A stretch of DNA of 9,809 bases, from the NCBI GenBank assembly GCA_900546355.1, contig URCM01000108.1, positions 1 through 9,809 on the forward strand, in the 5' to 3' direction. The stretch is from an uncultured Bacteroides sp. (lineage in GTDB: Bacteria; Bacteroidota; Bacteroidia; Bacteroidales; Bacteroidaceae). A program made the translations under genes and the position numbers. Of this stretch, positions 1 through 6,817 are shown piece by piece. The notes under the pieces are model-generated. The model worked only from the letters and a program-made list of their open reading frames with translations, was not told the origin of the DNA and ran no database searches. Positions within the stretch are counted from its first letter, which is position 1. Each line of letters opens with the position of its first letter.

Positions 1-81
1 CGGATACATCAAGCCAAGAAAAACTTTTTGGAGAAATTCAAAACAGCTTCTTATTATAAACCTTTTAAATCACATCAAACA
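1..81. other. Leader / upstream noncoding region of the GH115 gene
   Basis: This stretch is A/T-rich and shows no gene. It carries one copy of an 18-bp repeat (34-51) found again, inverted, at 9755-9772. No clean TTTG/TAnnTTTG promoter is visible, so the promoter may lie left of the window or the gene may be the distal member of an operon. A TTG at 28 is in frame with the gene, but the 18 residues it would add precede a normal lipoprotein signal peptide and are not expected to be translated. Confidence 0.5.
34..51 (+). repeat. Dispersed 18-bp repeat, copy 1
   Basis: AAATTCAAAACAGCTTCT on the + strand is the exact reverse complement of 9755-9772, and a diverged copy lies inverted at 3071-3089. 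The copy sits in the leader of the GH115 gene. The nature of the repeat (end of a mobile element, or a small dispersed intergenic repeat) cannot be decided here. Confidence 0.6.
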
Positions 82-477
82 ATGAAACAACTTCTTTTTA
101 TCCTTAGCATCTTCTTAACGGCAGGATGTACCGGCAGCAAGGACAAACCGGTAAAAACCGACCTGCTCAGCACGCTGCCCCAGTACGTCCGATACGAAAA
201 GTCGTCAGACGCTTTCTGCATCGCGGCAGCAGGGAAAGCCACGACCCTCTGTGTCTCTCCCAGCGACTGGGAGGGAGTTATCCGTGCGGCGGGTGATCTG
301 GCAAACGATATCCGCAACGTTTCTGGCGCCACACCGCAATTGACCCAAAGCGATTCGCCCACGCCCCAATCCATCATTATAGGTACCATAGGACACAGTC
401 CGCTGATTGACCAACTCATCGCCGAGGGGAAACTGGATGTTTCCGCGGTCGAAGGACAATGGGAATCGTTTTTTTGA
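82..477 (+). CDS. GH115 alpha-glucuronidase, N-terminal fragment (frameshifted)
   Basis: This is the 5' part of a xylan alpha-glucuronidase of glycoside hydrolase family 115, 131 codons ending at a TGA in a T7 run. The ATG at 82 is chosen because it starts a typical lipoprotein signal: K2, a hydrophobic core at residues 4-12, then T-A-G-C with the lipidated cysteine at residue 16. The mature enzyme would therefore be anchored to a membrane, probably the outer membrane as is usual for Bacteroides glycanases. Residues of about 30-131 form the start of the N-terminal domain that precedes the GH115 barrel; the match is to the family's general sequence and contains no catalytic residues. Alone, this fragment would not be active. 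Reading -1 at 474 joins it directly to the following fragment, giving one protein of 988 residues, near the upper range of the family. Either a real mutation, a homopolymer sequence error or recoding explains the break. Confidence 0.8.
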   Translation: MKQLLFILSIFLTAGCTGSKDKPVKTDLLSTLPQYVRYEKSSDAFCIAAAGKATTLCVSPSDWEGVIRAAGDLANDIRNVSGATPQLTQSDSPTPQSIIIGTIGHSPLIDQLIAEGKLDVSAVEGQWESFF

Positions 478-3047
478 TACAAACCGTAGATGAGCATCTG
501 ATTGTAGCGGGAAGCGACAAGCGTGGCACCATCTACGGCATTTACGACATCTCTGAAAAAATCGGCGTATCGCCCTGGTACTGGTGGGCAGACGTACCGG
601 TACGCAAAAGCACGTCGCTCTATGTCGAAGCCGGAACCTATATCCAACCTTCACCCAAGGTAAAATACCGCGGCATCTTCATCAACGACGAATGGCCTTC
701 GTTCGGCGGATGGGCTTCAGCCCAGTTCGGCGGATTGAACTCGAGTATGTACGGACATTTGTTCGAACTCTTGTTGCGCCTGAAAGCAAACTATTTCTGG
801 CCCGCCATGTGGGCTACCGCTTTCAATGAAGACGACCCGCAGAACCCAGTCGTGGCAGACAAATATGGCATTATCATGGGTACTTCACATCACGAACCGA
901 TGATGCGCGCCCACAAAGAATACACCAAGCGGCGGAAAGAAGTCGGTGCCTGGGACTATGCCACCAACAAGAAAAACCTTGACCAGTTCTTCCGCGAGGG
1001 ATTGGAACGTAATAAGGACTTCGACAACCTTATCACCATCGGCATGCGCGGTGACGGCGACGTAGCGATGGGCAAAGGCGATGACGAAGAAAACATGAAG
1101 GTATTGCGCGACGTCGTAGAAGGACAACGCCAAATCATCGGAGAAGTATACGGGAAAGACCCGTCGGAGGTGCCGCAACTATGGGCTATCTTCACCGAGG
1201 TGCAACGCTATTACGACAAAGGCTTTACCGTCCCCGATGATGTACTTCTTCTTTTCTGTGACAACAACTGGGGATACCTCCGGCGCACCGGACCACTAAA
1301 AGAAAAGAACCGCAAAGGTGGAATGGGATTATATTATCACATTGACATGAACGGCGGACCGTGGAACGACCGTTGGGTGAACACAAGCCCCATACCTAAA
1401 TTGAGAGAACAGTTCCACCTTGCTTACGAAACCGGCATTGATGACCTGTGGGTTATCAATGTGGGTGACCTGAAGCCCAAAGAACTTCCCATTGACTTCA
1501 TCCTACGCTATGCATGGAACCCCGATAACATCCCAGCCGACAAGACAGACGACTACACCTGGGAATGGGCGGCACAGAATTTTGGTGACGAATACGCCGA
1601 AGAAATAGCGGACATTGTTTCAAAATATCCGAAATACAATCTGTGGCGCAAAGCGGAAGTGCAGACACCCTACATATTCAGTACTGTAAATTACCACGAA
1701 ACAGACCGTACAGAACGATTGTGGAAAGAACTGGAAGAAAAGACCGAGGCAGTGAAAGCACATATTCCGACAGAAGCACAGGACGCTTATTTTCAACTGG
1801 TGTATTATCCTGCCGTCGCTTCTTCCGGCATTGCCCGCATCTATTTGGCTACAGGCAAAAATCACCTCTATGCCCAACAAGGCAGACTATCTGCCAATGA
1901 TTATGCCCGGCAAGCAGAAGCCTTGTTCGAAAGAGACCAACGCCTCAGCCAATATTACAACGACACATTGGCCAACGGCAAATGGAAAAACATGATGTCG
2001 GATATTCACATCGGATATACCCGATGGTCCATGCCCGAAAAAGCGATTCTACCAAAGCAAAAACAAGTCATCCCGCAAGAGGCTCCGGCTATAGGCGTCA
2101 GCGTGGAAGGAAGTGAGGTTACGGAAAAAACAGGCAAACTGGAACTTCCGACATTCGATGCCTTGATTGATACAAGCCATTACATTGACCTCTTCAATCG
2201 CGGCAAAGGCAGTTTCGACTTTACCGTTACTGCCTCACAGCCTTGGGTAAAGATAAACAAGACCCAAGGAACGGTAAGCAACGAAGAACGCCTTTCGGTC
2301 AACATCGACTGGCAGGCCCTTCCTTACGGAACGCATGAAGCGAGCCTGACTATCCAAAGCGGAAACACGCAAATACCAGTCAGCCTACGTGCCATAAATG
2401 GTAAAAAGCCAGAAAACAGCCAACCCTATTTCGGGAATCTGAGCGGAAGCGAATTCTCTATTCCTGCACATTTATATAATAAGAATGTGCCGGGAAAAGA
2501 AGCCGCATGGACTGCCTTGCCCGACTTAGGAAGAGGGACTGCCTGCATGGGCATCCAACCGGTTACGGCAGCCAGCACACAACCTGAGGATGCACCGCGG
2601 CTGGAATACCAAGTACTACTTTCCGACACCGGAACCGTATCGCTCTGCATCGGTATCTTACCCACACAAGATATCAACCCTGAAAGAGGTCTGCGCATCG
2701 CTGTGGCAATAGACAACGAGACACCGGAAGTGATAGATGCCCGTCAAGGATTTGTAGACACATTCGGCGAATATACTCCTGCCAACTTGGCTCAGTCGCC
2801 CAATCTAAAGCCATTGCCTGAACAAGACAGAAGCATCAGGTTTATCGGGAAAGGACAAGCGCGCCGCACCGAAGTATTCGACAACCAACGTTGGCTTACT
2901 GTAAAACTCAACGTGAAAGAAGCAGGTATGCACACCCTGAGAATCTTTATGACCGACCCCGAAATCGTGCTTGAGCGTATCATTGTCAATCCCGACAACC
3001 AGCATCCGAGCTACTTCGGCGCACCCGAGAAAGTCATACAGCCCTAA
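459..3047 (+). CDS. GH115 xylan alpha-glucuronidase, main fragment (catalytic and C-terminal domains)
   Basis: GH115 enzymes remove (4-O-methyl-)D-glucuronic acid side chains from xylan, including internal ones. The reading frame from 459 to 3047 holds nearly all of the enzyme; the ATG at 459 is only the first in this frame, and family sequence really begins at the L-I-Q-T of 474. Using numbering of the rejoined protein, visible family signatures are VAGSDKRGTIYGIYD near 142-156, WYWWADVP after it, GTSHHEPM at 267-274, YYHIDMNGGP with H420 and D422, and VGDLKPKELP at 461-470. These lie in the N-terminal domain and the (beta/alpha)8 barrel. A helical domain (about 480-640) follows, then a beta-sandwich (about 665-770), then the GH115 C-terminal carbohydrate-binding-like domain (about 780-985). 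I did not assign the catalytic acid from memory. There is no SusC/D neighbour. The gene is convergent with recO, with a 42-nt gap. Family assignment is secure; whether the gene is functional depends on the frameshift. Confidence 0.93.
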   Translation: MGIVFLIQTVDEHLIVAGSDKRGTIYGIYDISEKIGVSPWYWWADVPVRKSTSLYVEAGTYIQPSPKVKYRGIFINDEWPSFGGWASAQFGGLNSSMYGHLFELLLRLKANYFWPAMWATAFNEDDPQNPVVADKYGIIMGTSHHEPMMRAHKEYTKRRKEVGAWDYATNKKNLDQFFREGLERNKDFDNLITIGMRGDGDVAMGKGDDEENMKVLRDVVEGQRQIIGEVYGKDPSEVPQLWAIFTEVQRYYDKGFTVPDDVLLLFCDNNWGYLRRTGPLKEKNRKGGMGLYYHIDMNGGPWNDRWVNTSPIPKLREQFHLAYETGIDDLWVINVGDLKPKELPIDFILRYAWNPDNIPADKTDDYTWEWAAQNFGDEYAEEIADIVSKYPKYNLWRKAEVQTPYIFSTVNYHETDRTERLWKELEEKTEAVKAHIPTEAQDAYFQLVYYPAVASSGIARIYLATGKNHLYAQQGRLSANDYARQAEALFERDQRLSQYYNDTLANGKWKNMMSDIHIGYTRWSMPEKAILPKQKQVIPQEAPAIGVSVEGSEVTEKTGKLELPTFDALIDTSHYIDLFNRGKGSFDFTVTASQPWVKINKTQGTVSNEERLSVNIDWQALPYGTHEASLTIQSGNTQIPVSLRAINGKKPENSQPYFGNLSGSEFSIPAHLYNKNVPGKEAAWTALPDLGRGTACMGIQPVTAASTQPEDAPRLEYQVLLSDTGTVSLCIGILPTQDINPERGLRIAVAIDNETPEVIDARQGFVDTFGEYTPANLAQSPNLKPLPEQDRSIRFIGKGQARRTEVFDNQRWLTVKLNVKEAGMHTLRIFMTDPEIVLERIIVNPDNQHPSYFGAPEKVIQP
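466..479 (+). other. Frameshift site in the GH115 gene (T7 run then stop)
   Basis: The upstream frame reads TCG TTT TTT TGA (466-477) and stops. Seven T's occupy 469-475. Re-reading one base (-1) gives S-F-F-L-I-Q-T-V, and the L-I-Q-T-V continues into normal GH115 sequence, so no residues are missing or duplicated. One added T, or two fewer, would also repair the frame. The second Phe codon can re-pair perfectly after a -1 slip because the base before it is T; the first Phe codon cannot, since G precedes it. No clear pseudoknot was recognised downstream. Confidence 0.85.
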
Positions 3048-3068
3048 GGAATGACACCTGTCATTTCC
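3048..3068. terminator. Hairpin between convergent GH115 and recO ends
   Basis: GGAATGAC and GTCATTTCC form an 8-bp stem with one bulged T around the loop ACCT, starting right after the TAA of the GH115 gene and 22 nt past the recO stop. The position fits a shared bidirectional terminator, but neither side is followed by a strong T run. Confidence 0.4.
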
Positions 3069-3070
3069 CT

Positions 3071-3089
3071 GAAAGCCGTTTTGAATTTC
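3071..3089 (-). repeat. Dispersed repeat, copy 2 (diverged)
   Basis: Read on the - strand this is GAAATTCAAAACGGCTTTC, matching copy 1 (33-51) at 16 of 19 positions, including the first 12 in a row. It ends one base from the recO stop codon. It is in inverted orientation relative to copy 1, so the two bracket the GH115 gene. Confidence 0.45.
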
Positions 3090-3812
3090 CTAAAAGATTT
3101 CCTGAAGCACCCGAAGCGATTTCAATTCGGGGAAATCAGGTAAATGAAGACGGTAGTACTCGGTGAACATGTCCAAGCAACGGTTACGCTCCATACGGTT
3201 CATGCCGAAGAGATGCATTGTTTCATAATTCATACGCATCAGGTTACGGATACGCGAAGCCTCATCGGGAAACACAAACATCCCATGCGCAGGAGGTTCG
3301 GATACGAAACAAGCGTTCAGCAAATCGAAACAACATCCTTCGGCATAACCGTCCAAATTGGGATACAGGCCTAAGAAGCGAGACAGACGCATCAAGAAAA
3401 CCAAATGGAAATTGGCGAAACTCCGTTCGCACGCATCCAACCACTGCACCGAATGAATCAAGTAGGCAAACAACGGCGGGTTGACCCCCTCTTCTTTTAA
3501 CACCCGGTAAAGGAACTCGGACAAAAACATGGCGATGGCCGACTTGAACGGGTCGTAAGGCAAAGACTGGAACACCTGCCATGCCTTTGCTTCACGAATG
3601 GGATGTAAACCGGCACGCGGACGCACCTCCGCTTCAAACTCGACCAACGACAAAGGCTGGAACAACACTTGCCTCACCAACGACTTGCGCGACCGTTGGG
3701 CTGGAAACAGGAAAGACATCCGCCCTCCTTGCTCTGTATAGATGTGCGCAATGTTCGACCGGTCATTGTATTTTAACGTATGTAATACGATTCCTCTGTA
3801 CTTCTGTAACAT
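3090..3812 (-). CDS. recO: DNA repair protein RecO
   Basis: RecO, with RecF and RecR, loads RecA on SSB-coated single-stranded DNA during gap repair and recombination, and can anneal complementary strands. The product has 240 residues, normal for the family. Residues 1-80 match the N-terminal OB-fold (Q3-K-Y-R-G-I-V-L-H, then [10 protein letters not shown] at 25-34); the rest is the helical C-terminal domain, with a typical L-G-L-Y-P-N-L at 147-153. The usual four-cysteine zinc site of the C-terminal domain is not present: the cysteines at 128, 160, 161, 168 and 212 do not form two CxxC pairs. The start at 3812 is chosen because family sequence begins there; the frame is open to 3941, but those 43 extra codons come from low-complexity repeats. 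Transcription runs leftward, divergent from the tRNA-Glu/rpsT unit. There is no Shine-Dalgarno sequence; the leader is ATTCATCATTCATAT-ATG. Confidence 0.9.
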   Translation of the reverse strand: MLQKYRGIVLHTLKYNDRSNIAHIYTEQGGRMSFLFPAQRSRKSLVRQVLFQPLSLVEFEAEVRPRAGLHPIREAKAWQVFQSLPYDPFKSAIAMFLSEFLYRVLKEEGVNPPLFAYLIHSVQWLDACERSFANFHLVFLMRLSRFLGLYPNLDGYAEGCCFDLLNACFVSEPPAHGMFVFPDEASRIRNLMRMNYETMHLFGMNRMERNRCLDMFTEYYRLHLPDFPELKSLRVLQEIF

Positions 3813-3815
3813 ATA

Positions 3816-3850
3816 TGAATGATGAATAATGAATGATGAAAAAGAATGAT
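3816..3850. repeat. Short tandem repeat at the recO start
   Basis: TGAATGATGAA occurs at 3816-3826 and 3830-3840 (period 14), and a third partial unit, GAATGAT, is at 3844-3850. The repeat begins 3 nt upstream of the recO start codon (read on the - strand), so it makes up the ribosome-docking part of the recO leader. Confidence 0.75.
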
Positions 3851-3994
3851 AGTTTGCACCCCCCTGTATTGCCATCCCGTAATGAAGGATTTCGCATGTA
3901 TCCGTATGGACATATCCGGAATGCTCCACTACGCATGACAACTGATTCTCTGCATTTTATTTCCGATTGACTGTCATTCTTCATTCATGATTGA

Positions 3995-4002
3995 CAAAGA
4001 TA
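3995..4002 (-). promoter_or_regulatory. Possible -7 element for recO
   Basis: The - strand reads TATCTTTG, matching the Bacteroides TAnnTTTG -7 consensus. The nearest upstream TTTG (4017-4020) is only 14 nt away instead of about 19, so the -33 part is weak. If used, the recO leader would be about 175 nt and would include the tandem repeat and inverted repeat. Confidence 0.3.
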
Positions 4003-4023
4003 CGCATTTTTTTCGCCAAAAGT

Positions 4024-4054
4024 TTTGCAGGAATAAAAAAACTTCATACCTTTG
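4024..4054 (+). promoter_or_regulatory. Bacteroides-type promoter for tRNA-Glu and rpsT
   Basis: A -33 TTTG at 4024-4027 is separated by exactly 19 nt from a -7 TACCTTTG at 4047-4054, a full match to the Bacteroides sigma-ABfr consensus. Transcription should start near 4060, about 37 nt before the tRNA. No second promoter is seen before rpsT, so this one probably drives both. Confidence 0.75.
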
Positions 4055-4096
4055 CATCCGCAAACGAGAGACACCTATCCTCGTAGCATCAAGGAT

Positions 4097-4168
4097 GGCC
4101 CGTTCGTCTATCGGTTAGGACGCAAGATTTTCATTCTTGAAAGGGGAGTTCGATTCTCCCACGGGCTA
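4097..4168 (+). tRNA. tRNA-Glu (anticodon UUC)
   Basis: The 72-nt sequence folds as a complete cloverleaf. The acceptor stem pairs GGCCCGT (4097-4103) with ACGGGCT (4161-4167), with G-U as the first pair; the discriminator is A4168. The anticodon stem CAAGA/TCTTG encloses the loop TTTTCAT, giving anticodon TTC. The T arm is GGGAG-TTCGATT-CTCCC. CCA is not encoded as such (the next bases are CA), so it is added after processing. The charged tRNA reads GAA and GAG codons and also supplies tetrapyrrole synthesis. It lies 43 nt upstream of rpsT and seems to share its transcript. Confidence 0.96.
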
Positions 4169-4211
4169 CATAACAAACAGAATCACGAACAATATTTAAA
4201 GATTAGTCGAG

Positions 4212-4466
4212 ATGGCAAATCACAAATCATCTATTAAGAGAATCAGACAAACTGAAAAGAGAAGACTTCACAACAGATATTATGCTAAAACAATGCGTAC
4301 AGCAGTGAAGAGACTTCGTATGACTACTGACAAAGCAGAAGCAGTAGCAATGTATCCGCAAGTACAAAAGATTTTGGATAAAGTAGCAAAGCGTAACATT
4401 ATCCACAAGAACAAAGCTGCTAACTTGAAGTCTAAATTGGCTGCCCACATCGCCAAGTTGGCTTAA
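4212..4466 (+). CDS. rpsT: 30S ribosomal protein S20
   Basis: S20 is a primary binding protein of 16S rRNA that folds as a three-helix bundle in the body of the small subunit. The product has 84 residues, typical for the family (E. coli has 87), and is strongly basic. Recognisable sequence includes [18 protein letters not shown] at the start, AVKRLR in the middle and the lysine-rich [13 protein letters not shown] near the end. The start is ATG and family-conserved, so there is no doubt about it. The gene follows tRNA-Glu by 43 nt and is followed by its own hairpin terminator. Without a separate promoter it is likely made from a tRNA-mRNA transcript that is cut to release the tRNA. Confidence 0.97.
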   Translation: MANHKSSIKRIRQTEKRRLHNRYYAKTMRTAVKRLRMTTDKAEAVAMYPQVQKILDKVAKRNIIHKNKAANLKSKLAAHIAKLA

Positions 4467-4490
4467 GTCATCAAGCGCCAAAAAGATAAT

Positions 4491-4520
4491 AAGGTTGAAT
4501 CTTTACCGATTCAACCTTTT
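4491..4520 (+). terminator. Rho-independent terminator after rpsT
   Basis: AAGGTTGAATC (4491-4501) and GATTCAACCTT (4508-4518) form a perfect 11-bp stem with a 6-nt loop, 24 nt after the rpsT stop. It is followed by a short T run (TTTTGTCGTTT). It separates the tRNA-Glu/rpsT unit from gyrB. Confidence 0.75.
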
Positions 4521-4532
4521 GTCGTTTATAGC

Positions 4533-4576
4533 CGTCTTTATTCATTCAGAAAGACGTCAACTTTGCATACGTCAAC
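4533..4576. repeat. Hairpin and 8-bp direct repeat upstream of gyrB
   Basis: CGTCTTT (4533-4539) and AAAGACG (4550-4556) form a perfect 7-bp inverted repeat with a 10-nt loop. Overlapping it, ACGTCAAC occurs at 4554-4561 and 4569-4576, spaced 15 bp. These lie 125-170 nt upstream of gyrB and could be a protein-binding site or chance; the function is unknown. Confidence 0.4.
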
Positions 4577-4659
4577 CTCAGTGTGTCTTTCCTATCTCCC
4601 TATCTGCTATTTTCAGCATTTTTAGGGAGCCAAAGAAGCAGAATTTCAAAGAAAATTTG

Positions 4660-4667
4660 TAACTTTG
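4660..4667 (+). promoter_or_regulatory. Possible -7 element for gyrB
   Basis: TAACTTTG fits the TAnnTTTG -7 consensus and lies 33 nt before the gyrB start, which is a plausible leader length. No good TTTG is present 19-21 nt upstream, so the call rests on the -7 half alone. Confidence 0.4.
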
Positions 4668-4694
4668 ACCGTTCAAAAAAACAGTAGAATATAA

Positions 4695-6665
<1,971 letters not shown>

Positions 6666-6728
6666 GCGGTTTTATTCACTTCATCAATAACATTTAAAGT
6701 CCTAACCCCACATCTTGCAACAAGGGAG

Positions 6729-6761
6729 GCTCCGGTAACCTCAGGTTTCCGGAGCTTTTTT
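6729..6761 (+). terminator. Rho-independent terminator after gyrB
   Basis: GCTCCGG (6729-6735) pairs with CCGGAGC (6749-6755). Inside, after one mismatch, AACC pairs with GGTT around a TCA loop, followed directly by TTTTTT. It lies about 65 nt past the gyrB stop and overlaps the start of the malQ promoter region. Confidence 0.85.
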
Positions 6762-6762
6762 A

Positions 6763-6794
6763 TTTGCGCATTTCCACATTATTCCCTATATTTG
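6763..6794 (+). promoter_or_regulatory. Bacteroides-type promoter for malQ
   Basis: A -33 TTTG at 6763-6766 and a -7 TATATTTG at 6787-6794 are spaced by 20 nt. Transcription should start near 6800, leaving a leader of under 20 nt before the malQ ATG. The -33 box begins right at the end of the gyrB terminator's T run, so malQ is likely an independent unit. Confidence 0.65.
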
Positions 6795-6817
6795 GAGTAA
6801 CAAACCAATTATAACGA

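Larger units (their letters stand above)
3813..4020. other. Intergenic region between divergent recO and tRNA-Glu
   Basis: No gene is supported here. The region holds a 14-nt-period tandem repeat (3816-3850), a loose inverted repeat (about 3829-3852 against 3971-3988), and a -7-like element for recO at 3995-4002. The reading frames crossing it are low-complexity or extensions of recO without family similarity. Confidence 0.6.

Noticed and set aside
28..81. 18-residue N-terminal extension of the GH115 protein from a TTG at 28
   Set aside because: It would place a hydrophilic stretch before a textbook lipoprotein signal peptide and is partly made of the dispersed repeat; the ATG at 82 is the natural start.
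75..647. 190-codon open frame on the - strand across the GH115 N-terminus
   Set aside because: It is antisense to sequence that clearly encodes GH115 in two frames and has no recognisable product.
3813..3941. 43-residue extension of RecO
   Set aside because: It is encoded by low-complexity repeats and has no family similarity; conserved RecO sequence begins at the ATG at 3812.
4052..4237. 61-codon frame over tRNA-Glu and the rpsT start
   Set aside because: It translates the tRNA itself and runs into rpsT out of frame.
6666..6682. Possible fourth copy of the dispersed repeat after gyrB (AAGCGGTTTT)
   Set aside because: Only about ten bases agree, well within chance for this composition.
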